Below, piece after piece: positions 9,280 through 18,612 of a DNA stretch of 47,196 nt. Within the stretch, counting starts at the first letter, position 1; each line of letters opens with the position of its first letter. The notes beneath the pieces are model-generated. The model saw only the letters and a list, made by a program, of their open reading frames with translations, searched no databases and had not been told where the DNA came from. The stretch is taken from NCBI GenBank assembly GCA_013286945.1, contig JABDET010000004.1, positions 1 to 47,196 of the forward strand, in the 5' to 3' direction. This stretch comes from Candidatus Melainabacteria bacterium (GTDB taxonomy: Bacteria > Vulcanimicrobiota > JABDET01). A program made the position numbers and the translations under genes.

Positions 9280-11064
9280 ATGCGCATTTTACTCACTCAG
9301 AAATACACCTCGATCGAACAAGAGCTTGAGTCGCTCAATCATGAAGTCCGATCCTTTGCTGCTTTCCCTCAAGCTCGAACCTTTCAATCCATGCTTGAGG
9401 AAATCGCTCCTTTTGATCCGGATCTCATCCTCACGTTTTATCCTGAGTTAAACAGCTTACCACCGGACTGTTATCACCTCGACAAGCCCATGATCCCGGT
9501 TGTTCTTGACTACCATCTGAATTTCCAGAGTTTGGCCATTGCATCAGCTTTTTTTAACGCGATCGTGGTTAATGGGAAAGATGTCGTCCCCTTCTTGAAA
9601 GATTCCGGAGCCAAGGAAGTATTTTGGCACCCGCTTGTCACCGTCGACTTTCCCCCTCTTCATCCATTGGACAACGAAAGACCGATTGATGTTGTTTTTG
9701 TTGGGCAAGTTGACGAAATCTCGTTTCAAGAACGGGCCCGAGTCATTCAAGAACTCATGACACTTCTCCCTCAGTACAACATCAAGATTCTTTCTGGAAT
9801 CGACTACCACGAGGCACTCGATCTTTATCGGAAGAGCAAGATCGTGTTTAACCACGCGGTGCGTCCGGATGTGCTGAACCAAAGAAGCATCGATGTTTTG
9901 GCTTGTGGAGCACTTCTCTTTGTCAATCAGGAAAATCATGGAACCCTCGATTGGCTAAACGTAGAGAAGGAGGCCATCGCTTATCAAAAGTCCGATCTCA
10001 TACGCAAACTCAAACATTATCTTGAGAATCCGGAAGAACGACTCGCGATTGCCTCATCGGGTCAAAGAAAACTCAATCGCTATCGAAAAACCCATGAGGA
10101 ACAAAAAAAAGAACTTGATCGCTTCTTGACCACCCATCAAATTCAATCGGGTTCTTCACAACTTTCAGAACTCGATCTTTTTAGCAGCGGTCTTTTTTTG
10201 TCACCTCCTCCTGCTCTCGAAGAAAGTGAGCTTAGCAACCCGATCCTGGCCAACAATGTCGGGGTGGCTTACTGGTCATGTGCTTCCTTTTTGCCGACTG
10301 ATTCGCCTCTCCGAAAAAAGTACAGCAAGCTTGCTTTGGCCGCTGTTAATCAAGCCGTTCAGATGGATCAGCAATTTCTTCCTGCGCATTGGAATCGAGC
10401 CAGGCTTCTTTTTTGGCATCAGTTGCCACAAGAATCCACAAAGGCATTTCACGATGCGCTCAAACTCCTGAGAGAGGGTGCCCCCTGGCCGTTTCTGGCT
10501 CGACCCGCTCCTTGGTATGGAATCTTGGACGATCTGACGATTCGCTTTTCTTCCGCTTTCATGAATGAAAAACTTTACCGAGACGACCCGAGTAAGCAGC
10601 TGAACGGGTTAATCTTGTCTGGAATTTTCTCCCCGCTTGTGCAAATGGCAGCAACCAACGCCGATCTGAAAGAAGGAATGAAGCTGATCGAAACATGGGA
10701 ATCCTTGAGCTCTGAAGAAGATCCGGTAAGGGAGTGGCTTCACGCTGACATTTTACGAAAGTCAAACGATCCGTGCTCACTTTCCAAAGTGGTGGATCTG
10801 CTTCTACGTCGACCCTTCTCGTTTCCCGTGTCTTACCTCCGACAAACCGCCGTTAGGTTTTGGCATGCTGGCATGCACGATGCTTCCATCTCGCTCACCT
10901 TGCACGTCCTCCGAAGGCACCTGGCCGCGAGTTTAACCCAAGGAAACAACCTAGAATGGAATGAGGTCATGACGAAGCTGGATAGCGGAAATGGTCTCTT
11001 GGAAGGGCTTGCTCTTTTAGAAGAAATCCCCAAGCTTCACGATTTCGCGAAAGCCGTATCCTGA
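9280..11064 (+). CDS. CgeB-like glycosyltransferase with helical-repeat C-terminus
   Basis: A 594-residue cytoplasmic protein. Residues 1-285 resemble the CgeB / group-1-like GT-B glycosyltransferases, with an N-terminal Rossmann-like half starting MRILLTQKYTSIEQELESLN and a C-terminal half containing VVFVGQV (about 143), FNHAVRPDVLNQRSIDVLACG and a terminal helix pair. The E/D-rich nucleotide-sugar loop near DVLACGALLFVNQ fits the family. Residues 330-594 are alpha-helical and look like TPR-type repeats (for example NNVGVAYWSCASFLP and AVNQAVQMDQQFLPAHWNRA). The gene is monocistronic and converges on the 11071-12261 gene. The acceptor is unknown. Confidence 0.7.
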   Translation: MRILLTQKYTSIEQELESLNHEVRSFAAFPQARTFQSMLEEIAPFDPDLILTFYPELNSLPPDCYHLDKPMIPVVLDYHLNFQSLAIASAFFNAIVVNGKDVVPFLKDSGAKEVFWHPLVTVDFPPLHPLDNERPIDVVFVGQVDEISFQERARVIQELMTLLPQYNIKILSGIDYHEALDLYRKSKIVFNHAVRPDVLNQRSIDVLACGALLFVNQENHGTLDWLNVEKEAIAYQKSDLIRKLKHYLENPEERLAIASSGQRKLNRYRKTHEEQKKELDRFLTTHQIQSGSSQLSELDLFSSGLFLSPPPALEESELSNPILANNVGVAYWSCASFLPTDSPLRKKYSKLALAAVNQAVQMDQQFLPAHWNRARLLFWHQLPQESTKAFHDALKLLREGAPWPFLARPAPWYGILDDLTIRFSSAFMNEKLYRDDPSKQLNGLILSGIFSPLVQMAATNADLKEGMKLIETWESLSSEEDPVREWLHADILRKSNDPCSLSKVVDLLLRRPFSFPVSYLRQTAVRFWHAGMHDASISLTLHVLRRHLAASLTQGNNLEWNEVMTKLDSGNGLLEGLALLEEIPKLHDFAKAVS

Positions 11065-11070
11065 AAGGCG

Positions 11071-12261
11071 CTAGTTCGAAGCGACGGCTTGGGTGTCGGC
11101 CTGAAGGAGCTTAAGGTACCCTTCCCGTTGTTCAGGGGATAACGTTTTCATGACATTCAAGCCAGATTTTTGACGCATGGCTTGATCCATTGAGATCTTT
11201 CCTTCACTGGCTTGTTGGTCAATCATCCCTTGAAGATAGGCAAAGGTATCTCGACCCATCACTTGACCTGTAACGAACGCTTCCCGATTATCGATCGTGA
11301 AAAACATGACATGGGTCTTCTCACTTAAACGTTTTGCCATATCCAATTTTTCTTGGGGGGATGTTTCTTTATACAAATCGACTGCTTCTTTTGGAAAGGC
11401 TAAAAGCGTTGTACGCAGGTGATCATCACGCGAAATTTTTTCCCACACCACATCGGAAACTCCGAAAATGTTGGAACTCGGCGAACTTTGTGTCACTGCC
11501 CCAACAGAGCCTGTCGGGGGAAGCGAGGAGTGTTCTTCCGAAGGGGGTGTAAGCTTCGGAACCGCAGAGGGAACGGCGGCATTTGGCGCTGGAGAAGCGG
11601 ACGGAATCTCTTGATTCCCCTTCACGACTTGGGAAGGAGATGAAATGCCTTCATCGGCTTTTGAGATAGTGCCAAGGGGAGGCACCCCTAAGTTGCCTTC
11701 CGTTGACTCGATAACCAACGGCTTTGCTGGCTCTTCGGAATCCAGCTTGCTTGTTGAGTTTTTCGTGAGGTCTTCGGAATTTGTAACCACGGTCGGAATA
11801 GCGACTTTGGGCTCAGCGGATGAAGCTGGACTGAGAGTTTCAGTTTTTAGACTTATCCCCTCTGCCTTTGAGGAAGTCGGGTTGGCAATCGGAAGTGGGA
11901 GAATATCATGCGACTCTGCTGCTGCCACCACCGCATTTTCTGCTCTGGTCCGGAGCTCAGCGGTAAGCGAATCATATTCATCTTGATACTTATGAAGCAG
12001 ATCCGTATTCCCCGTTTCGATGGCCTGGCGAATTTGCTTGCTGATGTCTTTCCGAGCATTTCGGAGATCATCCTCGGCCGTTGTCTTTAACCCCTGTCCA
12101 AAAAGCTTTTCCGCATCCGTATTCGGCCCAAACTTCTGAAGCAAGCTCCCAAAGGAACTGGTAGCGTTTGAGTCGAGAGCCGGAACTGAATTCGTGCCTG
12201 GAGGAGAATCTTGCTTTAATGCAGTGACACCCGTTTTCGGTTTTACCACGTTTGATTCCAT
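11071..12261 (-). CDS. Low-complexity 396-aa protein, unknown
   Basis: The protein starts at ATG 12261, 8 nt after AAGGAGGT. Residues about 60-110 are charged and helical (RNARKDISKQIRQAI), residues 125-285 are Ser/Pro/Ala/Thr/Glu-rich and probably disordered, and residues 290-396 form a compact conserved-looking domain (VWEKISRDDHLRTTLLAFP ... MFFTIDNREAFVTGQVMG). There is no signal peptide or membrane segment. The promoter has the repeated GTTCAC-like boxes shared with other unknown genes in the window. The function is unknown. The architecture resembles a scaffold or secreted substrate, but nothing proves it. Confidence 0.7.
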   Translation of the reverse strand: MESNVVKPKTGVTALKQDSPPGTNSVPALDSNATSSFGSLLQKFGPNTDAEKLFGQGLKTTAEDDLRNARKDISKQIRQAIETGNTDLLHKYQDEYDSLTAELRTRAENAVVAAAESHDILPLPIANPTSSKAEGISLKTETLSPASSAEPKVAIPTVVTNSEDLTKNSTSKLDSEEPAKPLVIESTEGNLGVPPLGTISKADEGISSPSQVVKGNQEIPSASPAPNAAVPSAVPKLTPPSEEHSSLPPTGSVGAVTQSSPSSNIFGVSDVVWEKISRDDHLRTTLLAFPKEAVDLYKETSPQEKLDMAKRLSEKTHVMFFTIDNREAFVTGQVMGRDTFAYLQGMIDQQASEGKISMDQAMRQKSGLNVMKTLSPEQREGYLKLLQADTQAVASN

Positions 12262-12290
12262 GCCAAAGTACCTCCTTATTCCTTATTTTC

Positions 12291-12354
12291 ATTGTACAGG
12301 ACTCATTTTACCATTATGTGAACAATTCTTTATTTTTTTGTTACTTTATTGAAC
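12291..12354 (-). promoter_or_regulatory. Box-containing promoter (site B)
   Basis: On the minus strand, GTTCAC (12323-12318) and GGTAAA (12312-12307) are 11 bp apart. GTTCAA lies further upstream at 12354-12349. The extended -10 TGTACAAT has its hexamer at 12296-12291. No -35 box is visible, so the promoter probably depends on an activator. It drives the 396-aa gene. Confidence 0.55.
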
Positions 12355-12373
12355 TATTTGTCATGGTAAAAAT

Positions 12374-12438
12374 TTTAACATAATTATAACATCTAGTTAA
12401 CATATTTTTAACAATTTATACGGCCCATGTCGTATAAT
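12374..12438 (+). promoter_or_regulatory. Four-unit tandem box and promoter (site C)
   Basis: Four hexamers, TTTAAC (12374), TATAAC (12385), GTTAAC (12396) and TTTAAC (12407), each followed by A, repeat at exactly 11-bp intervals. A consensus -10, TATAAT, follows at 12433-12438. The second unit starts 48 bp before the -10, in phase with the boxes at the other promoters. The regularity is seen directly. Binding by an OmpR/PhoB-type dimer is inferred from the one-turn spacing. Confidence 0.65.
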
Positions 12439-12466
12439 AGAGGTAGGGAGAGGCAAGGAGTTGCCA

Positions 12467-12703
12467 ATGAAATTGAACTCGACGTGTGGGGTTGCTAAGA
12501 GACGAGTAATCATCCGCTCATTTCATTTTCAAGACCCAGCTCCAATTTCACAACATGCGTTAAGTAACCGCGATACCGAAACGGCTGAAACGGATTGTTC
12601 AATTCGTCAACACGACCTTCACCCCTCATCAAACGGTGATCCTGCTCAGTCTCGTAAGCACGCCATCTATCGCGATCCCCGCAATCCAATGAAGGTTGCA
12701 TAG
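12467..12703 (+). CDS. Possible 78-aa protein, unknown
   Basis: This is the first ORF after the strong box-containing promoter at 12374-12438. AAGGAG (12455-12460) lies 6 nt before ATG 12467. The product is polar and rich in His, Arg, Ser and Asp, with two Cys, no hydrophobic segment and no recognised family. A 70-codon ORF exists on the other strand, and amino-acid composition does not discriminate between them. Support rests on the promoter and ribosome binding site. Confidence 0.4.
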   Translation: MKLNSTCGVAKRRVIIRSFHFQDPAPISQHALSNRDTETAETDCSIRQHDLHPSSNGDPAQSRKHAIYRDPRNPMKVA

Positions 12704-12714
12704 TCGGCGCCGCA

Positions 12715-12731
12715 CTCCGCACGATGCGGAG
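12715..12731 (+). repeat. Short perfect hairpin before the kinase gene
   Basis: CTCCGCA (12715-12721) and TGCGGAG (12725-12731) pair around a 3-nt loop. There is no T-tract, so it is not an intrinsic terminator. It encloses the first possible ATG (12724) of the next gene and could affect translation. Confidence 0.45.
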
Positions 12732-12765
12732 AAGGAATCCTCTTCAAAAAGAGAAAGATTGCGTC

Positions 12766-13833
12766 ATGCAAGAGCAATCGCATTTTCTTTTGCAACTCAA
12801 GAGTTATTTGATTAGCCAGTGGAAACAATTTGGACTCTCAGGATCTCCAGCAGGCTTAACGTATCGAATCCGACAAACCCCTCACGGCAGAGCCATTGAC
12901 CGAAGCAGGCTCGTCGCCTTGTGGTTTCACGACAATCCAGAAAAACCTCAAGTGGTTACCAAGTGGGTCCTCAACAAAAACTTTGCTTCGTTTATCGTTC
13001 AGGAACATCGTCACGCACAATGGCTTTATGAAAAGAAGAAACACCGCTTTATTCCAAGACCACTTGCTTGCACCGAGATTTTGGGAATGCCAGTCCTCAT
13101 CGAAGAAGCAGTGCTAGGGCGATCGTTTGCGCATCAGATCTTAAGCCTCCCCTTCGGCCGCCCAAACGGAGAAGCTACAATTGAAGCCACCTTTCAAACC
13201 ATGTTTGAAAGGGCAGGTGAAATCCTTTCCAAAATACAAGACCCCCTTCGCCCGATTCCAAAAAAGGATTTTCTTCAATACTTTGAACCGTACGTTTCAC
13301 GAACGCAAACCATTCTTGAATGGAACACGGAAAAGCGTAAAAAAATCGATGCGGTTCTTCAATCAGGCATTTCCGATCCCGTTTCAGGTTCGGGTAAAAC
13401 GATGATTGTCGGAGACTTTGCACCGCAAAACATTCTTGAAGGGAAAAAAGGCCTCTTTCTAATTGATCTTGAGTTTTCTCTTGAATCCCCGAGCGCCTTC
13501 CTCGATCCCTTAGCCTTTGTTTACAGCCTGTTCCGTTTTTCCGTTCCTGACTTCTGGAAAAAAGAACCTGATGAGGTTGTCAAGTTGTTCGTGCAAGACC
13601 TTCTTGAAGGCAAGAGTGGAATCGCTCCCCTCGCTCACAAATTCATGATCTCTCGAAAGGTTTCTAAAGAACATCTTTTGTGGTACTGGCTCGTTTTCTT
13701 CATTCATGAAACGACTTTCCAAAATTTTCTCTCCGAAGCATTTCCCCCCAACCACCGAAAGCTACTGGATGGAATTATCGCTACGTTGCTTCAACGATTG
13801 GAAAAGTCAGGTTCGTCTTCGAAGCGTGGTTAG
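12766..13833 (+). CDS. APH/choline-kinase-like phosphotransferase
   Basis: A protein-kinase-fold small-molecule phosphotransferase, 355 residues from ATG 12766 (369 if ATG 12724 is used; neither has a strong ribosome binding site). The catalytic loop reads VGDFAPQNIL, matching HGDxxxxNxL with Gly in place of the usual first His-Gly pair, followed by the metal-binding FLIDLEFS. A basic N-terminal lobe (VTKWVLNKNFASFIVQEHR) and the RPLACTEILGMPVLIEE hinge fit the APH family. The substrate is unknown. Choline, sugar or aminoglycoside are all possible. It converges on cdsA with a 4-bp overlap. Confidence 0.7.
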   Translation: MQEQSHFLLQLKSYLISQWKQFGLSGSPAGLTYRIRQTPHGRAIDRSRLVALWFHDNPEKPQVVTKWVLNKNFASFIVQEHRHAQWLYEKKKHRFIPRPLACTEILGMPVLIEEAVLGRSFAHQILSLPFGRPNGEATIEATFQTMFERAGEILSKIQDPLRPIPKKDFLQYFEPYVSRTQTILEWNTEKRKKIDAVLQSGISDPVSGSGKTMIVGDFAPQNILEGKKGLFLIDLEFSLESPSAFLDPLAFVYSLFRFSVPDFWKKEPDEVVKLFVQDLLEGKSGIAPLAHKFMISRKVSKEHLLWYWLVFFIHETTFQNFLSEAFPPNHRKLLDGIIATLLQRLEKSGSSSKRG

Positions 13834-14615
13834 CGATTTAACAAAACAAACGTCAAGTAAACAAAGTACGTCGGAATAGCAAACAAGTGAGAATCGAGCC
13901 GATCCAAAATTCCTCCATGCCCAGGAATCAAGGTGCCCGAATCCTTTACCCCAACCTTTCGTTTCACGTAGGACTCTGCGAGGTCGCCAAGAATTGCCGC
14001 TAGCGCGATCAAGAGCCCCATGACCATGCGGTGGCCCCAGGGAATTTGAAGCACCTGCCCAACACCAAGGGCTACAAGAACTGAAAACAAGACCCCCCCC
14101 AGTGCCCCCTCGATGGTTTTCGAAGGACTAAGACGTGGTGATAACTTGTGCCTACCAAAGCCCTTCCCAACCCAAAAGGCCCCAACATCGCAGAATGCGG
14201 TAGCTGCCACACAAAGGAAAAGCCACCACGCCCCGTTTGGAAGAAAGGCAATGAAAATCGAAAAACTCAAGGCCTGAGTGATGAACAAAAATCCGACCGC
14301 CACAAGGGCTGACTGAAATCTGGGCGAACGGTGGCCTCTTCCCGGAACAAGATGACAAACCGCATGAATGAAAAAGAGAAGAAGAATCGGGAGCCAAGCT
14401 AGCTTTACTTTCATCAAGAGAAGGGTGACTAGCGCGATGGTACAAAGATAACCACTCCACTGATAGAACCTTCCCACATTCACCAATCGATAAAACTCGG
14501 AAAGGGATAAAAAGCTTAAAACGAGAACGCCGAACCCCACAGAAAAAGCGCCGAGAAAGATACAGGCTGTGATAGCCGCAGATAACAGTATTCCAGATAA
14601 AATACGGCTTTTCAG
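13830..14615 (-). CDS. cdsA: Phosphatidate cytidylyltransferase
   Basis: CdsA makes CDP-diacylglycerol from phosphatidate and CTP, the precursor of all phospholipid head groups. About seven hydrophobic helices are present, and the signature SPSKTIEGALGG and the C-terminal SYVKRKVGVKDSGTLIPGHGG, DRLDS are clear. The usual N-terminus (KSRILSGILLSAAITAC) is in frame upstream of the first GTG at 14540, but no ATG, GTG or TTG precedes it. The most plausible start is CTG 14615, which overlaps the uppS stop as CTGA. The resulting 261 residues match the family length. Starting at GTG 14540 would delete the first helix. Confidence 0.88.
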   Translation of the reverse strand: MKSRILSGILLSAAITACIFLGAFSVGFGVLVLSFLSLSEFYRLVNVGRFYQWSGYLCTIALVTLLLMKVKLAWLPILLLFFIHAVCHLVPGRGHRSPRFQSALVAVGFLFITQALSFSIFIAFLPNGAWWLFLCVAATAFCDVGAFWVGKGFGRHKLSPRLSPSKTIEGALGGVLFSVLVALGVGQVLQIPWGHRMVMGLLIALAAILGDLAESYVKRKVGVKDSGTLIPGHGGILDRLDSHLFAIPTYFVYLTFVLLNR

Positions 14616-15370
14616 CTTCCGCCTAGCCGTCGGTTGCGGCGCTGGTATTCGAGAATCGCTCGGACCAGATCGCGCTTTTTAAACTCAGGCCAATACAAAG
14701 AAGTAAACCAAAACTCGGTATAAGCCATTTGCCAAAGGAGAAAATTGCTAATCCTTAACTCACCGCTTGTTCGAATCAAGAGGTCGGGATCCGGAAGTCC
14801 AGCGGTATAAAGATGGTTCGAAACGGTGTCATCATTGATATCCTCAATCGCGAGTGCCCCAGTCTTCACTTCAGATGCAATGACTTTAACAGCATCCACG
14901 ATTTCGGATCGCCCGCCATAGTTCACCGCTAAATTGAGCAACAATTTCGTATTGTTTCGGGTTGATTCTTCTGTCTTTCGAAATTCTTCTTGAAGTTTGG
15001 TTTCCATTTCATCCAACCGCCCGATGACTTGGAACCGGACTCCATTGCGATTTAGGTTTTCTCTCTCTCGCTTTAAATAATAATCGAACAGGTAAAGAAT
15101 AATCTTGATTTCATCTTGCGAACGCTTCCAGTTCTCCTTGGAAAAAGCATAAGCCGTTAAGATCTTCACCCCTAAATCGCCACAAGCCTCGACGATGGAG
15201 CGAAGCGACTGAGCCCCTATGCGATGTCCTTCACCTGTCGAAAGATGCCGTTCTCGAGCCCACCGACGATTGCCATCCATGATGATCGCAATGTGTCGAG
15301 GAATCGAAACCGAATCCAGGAGCGAAAGTTCTTGCTCGGTGACATCGGTATCATCCTGGACCACCTTCAC
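14612..15370 (-). CDS. uppS: Undecaprenyl diphosphate synthase
   Basis: UppS (cis-prenyltransferase) condenses isopentenyl units onto farnesyl diphosphate to make the C55 carrier. It has HIAIIMDGNRRWA near residue 26, FSKENWKRS near 75, NLAVNYGGRSEI and the C-terminal DLLIRTSGELRISNFLLWQ. It is 252 residues and full length. The GTG start overlaps the upstream 68-codon gene by 4 bp (GTGA), and its stop overlaps cdsA. It sits in the classic rpsB-tsf-pyrH-frr-uppS-cdsA order. Confidence 0.96.
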   Translation of the reverse strand: MKVVQDDTDVTEQELSLLDSVSIPRHIAIIMDGNRRWARERHLSTGEGHRIGAQSLRSIVEACGDLGVKILTAYAFSKENWKRSQDEIKIILYLFDYYLKRERENLNRNGVRFQVIGRLDEMETKLQEEFRKTEESTRNNTKLLLNLAVNYGGRSEIVDAVKVIASEVKTGALAIEDINDDTVSNHLYTAGLPDPDLLIRTSGELRISNFLLWQMAYTEFWFTSLYWPEFKKRDLVRAILEYQRRNRRLGGS

Positions 15371-15573
15371 AGAGAAACTCCTTCACATTCCTCTGCAACC
15401 ACCAAGATCGTCTTCCCATCCTTCACCGTTTGCCTCACCACACGCCACTGTCCATTGACTTTGGCCGGCTTGGTTGGGTAGGTCTTTTCGATCTCGGACA
15501 AAATTCCGGCTTGGGAAAGCCGTTCTAAAGCAAGCTCCATGGGGAGTGCTACGACATCGAGGGCGGTCATCAC
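15367..15573 (-). CDS. Small PASTA-like protein between frr and uppS
   Basis: A 68-residue (or 67, from ATG 15570) protein that overlaps frr at one end and uppS at the other, so it is translationally coupled to both. The N-terminal part, DVVALPMELALERLSQAGI, has the pattern of a PASTA repeat (a V-x-x-L/A-x-x-A-x-x-x-L-x-x-AG helix). A beta-rich part ending VKDGKTILVVAEE follows. There is no signal peptide. The PASTA resemblance is by pattern only. The tight coupling argues for a real gene. Confidence 0.75.
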   Translation of the reverse strand: MMTALDVVALPMELALERLSQAGILSEIEKTYPTKPAKVNGQWRVVRQTVKDGKTILVVAEECEGVSL

Positions 15574-16130
15574 ACTTCCATGATCTCCTTTTCTTTTACA
15601 CTGAAGGCATCATCCAATTCTTTGATGTACCGGTCTGTGGTTTTTTGAACGTGTTCTTGCGCACGCCGCACTTCATCTTCGGAAGCTTGTCCCTTTTTCT
15701 CAGTCTCCTTCAGTTCCTCGTTCGCATCTCGGCGAATGTTTCGAATGGATACCTTACTGTCTTCCACTTTCTTTTTGACCACCTTAACCAATTCTTTGCG
15801 TCGTTCTTCAGTGAGCGCGGGGATGGGAAGGCGAATGGTGGTCCCATCCACGTTGGGAGTTAACCCTAAATCACTTTTCAGGATGGCTTTCTCAATGCTT
15901 TGCACCACCGATTTATCAAACGGCTGAATCACAATCAATCGAGCTTCCGGTACCGAGATGCCAGCCAGTTGCTTTAAAGGCATTTCAGAGCCGTAGGCTT
16001 CCACCATAATCTTGTCGAGCAAAGTAGAGGAAGCACGTCCAGTTCGAATGGTAGCAAGTTCGTGTCGGATGGCTTCAACCGACTTTTTCATCCGGTCTTC
16101 AATTCGCGCAATAATACTTTGATCAATCAT
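15570..16130 (-). CDS. frr: Ribosome recycling factor
   Basis: RRF splits post-termination ribosomes together with EF-G. It is 186 residues with the family motifs RTGRASSTLLDKIMVEAYG, PFDKSVVQSIEKAI, LTEERRKELVKVVKK and the C-terminal RRAQEHVQKTTDRYIKELD. ATG 16130 follows pyrH by 3 bp. The gene is in the conserved pyrH-frr pair. Confidence 0.97.
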   Translation of the reverse strand: MIDQSIIARIEDRMKKSVEAIRHELATIRTGRASSTLLDKIMVEAYGSEMPLKQLAGISVPEARLIVIQPFDKSVVQSIEKAILKSDLGLTPNVDGTTIRLPIPALTEERRKELVKVVKKKVEDSKVSIRNIRRDANEELKETEKKGQASEDEVRRAQEHVQKTTDRYIKELDDAFSVKEKEIMEV

Positions 16131-16133
16131 CGG

Positions 16134-17449
<1,316 letters not shown>

Positions 17450-17484
17450 GTTTGACACCTTCGTTGTTCCATCATTTCCTGGAC

Positions 17485-18288
17485 TCATTCCGTTTCCACC
17501 TCTTCAAGCAATTCTTCCACCAAGAGCTCTTCAACCGTTTCCTGAGTCTCGAGCTCTTCAAGCGAAACGGTTTCACCTTCGGTGGCCTCTGCTACCGCCG
17601 TCGCAATTTCTTGCTTCGCCTCCATAATGGCATCCGCCATTTTCGCGGTGAGGAGCTTCACGGCGCGTATTGCATCATCGTTTCCCGGGATTGGATAATC
17701 CACTTCATCCGGATCGCAATTCGTGTCGATGATCGCCACCACCGGAATTTCAAGTTTTCTCGCCTCGGCTACTGCAATGCTTTCTTTTTTCGGGTCAATG
17801 ACAAATAAGGCTCCTGGAAGTTTGTCCATCCCCTCAATTCCGGAAAGAAACCGTTCAAGCCTTTCGAGCTCATCTTTCATCTTGTTTCCTTCCTTCTTAG
17901 GAAGGGTATCCAAAATCCCTTGCTCACTCAGCTTCTTCAGCTCCTTCATTCGGTCAACCCGTTTTCGAATGTTTTGAAAATTGGTTAAGGTTCCCCCCAA
18001 CCAACGCTGATTGATATAAAACATCCCGCACCGGAGCGCGTCTTCTTTCACCGCTTCTTGCGCTTGTTTTTTTGTTCCAACAAACAGTACATTCTTCCCC
18101 TCTTTGACACTCTCTCGCAAGAAAAGGTAAGCTTCCTTTATCTTTTGAACGGTTTTCTGGAGATCGATAATGTAGATTCCATTCCGTTGAGTAAAAATAA
18201 ACCGCGCCATTTTGGGGTTCCATCGGCGGGTTTGATGGCCAAAATGAACACCCGCTTCAAGAAGTTGTTTCATGGAAATAGCAACCAA
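17485..18288 (-). CDS. rpsB: 30S ribosomal protein S2
   Basis: S2 binds late to the 30S head and is needed for S1 binding. The motif [20 protein letters not shown] is followed by [38 protein letters not shown] and the C-terminal [23 protein letters not shown]. The start is a TTG at 18288, five nt after AAGGAGG, giving MVAISMKQ. The in-frame ATG at 18312 has no such site. After residue 225 there is a Glu-rich tail. It is the first gene of the seven-gene minus-strand operon ending with cdsA. Confidence 0.96.
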   Translation of the reverse strand: MVAISMKQLLEAGVHFGHQTRRWNPKMARFIFTQRNGIYIIDLQKTVQKIKEAYLFLRESVKEGKNVLFVGTKKQAQEAVKEDALRCGMFYINQRWLGGTLTNFQNIRKRVDRMKELKKLSEQGILDTLPKKEGNKMKDELERLERFLSGIEGMDKLPGALFVIDPKKESIAVAEARKLEIPVVAIIDTNCDPDEVDYPIPGNDDAIRAVKLLTAKMADAIMEAKQEIATAVAEATEGETVSLEELETQETVEELLVEELLEEVETE

Positions 18289-18523
18289 TTTTTCCTCCTT
18301 CTGGGTTTTCAATTCTCACTGGGATCATCCGTTGTGACTGAACCGGCTGAAGAGGGAGAATTCCTCCGCCTACTCCGAACTTATTATTCGGCGATCCTTT
18401 TATCCGGCTTGCTGCAGGACACCCAAGGACCAAGACGAGGCGTGTGTTTTTCCCAAGCTTTGGAGTATTCGCTCGAGCCTCACCAATCCCTTCCCAAATT
18501 GATTCACTATGGTTTGAGGATTT
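18289..18523 (-). promoter_or_regulatory. rpsB leader region
   Basis: This gene-free stretch precedes rpsB. On the minus strand a TTGGGT box (near 18425) and TAAAAG about 17-18 bp later could be the promoter, and CCGAA/TTCGG near 18375-18391 can form a small hairpin in the leader. Ribosomal protein leaders are often autoregulated. I cannot show that here. ORFs in this stretch look like chance. Confidence 0.3.
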
Positions 18524-18578
18524 GTTAACAATTTGGCAACTTCAAACGATTGAAAGTGTTGAAGCGCTATGCTATGAT
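18524..18578 (+). promoter_or_regulatory. Box-containing promoter (site D)
   Basis: GTTAAC (18524-18529) and GGCAAC (18535-18540) are 11 bp apart. TTGAAA is at 18550-18555 and, 17 bp later, the extended -10 TGCTATGAT has its hexamer at 18573-18578. The first unit starts 49 bp before the -10. This is the clearest copy of the shared architecture and drives the propeller gene at 18613. Confidence 0.75.
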
Positions 18579-18612
18579 TTGGTCTGAACTCACACAAAGG
18601 AGCCTGTAAACA

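Noticed and set aside
12374-12413. CRISPR-like array
   Set aside because: The repeat unit is 11 bp with no spacers and is part of a promoter.
18058-18528. 156-codon plus-strand ORF over rpsB and its leader
   Set aside because: It is antisense to rpsB and its product has no ordered features.
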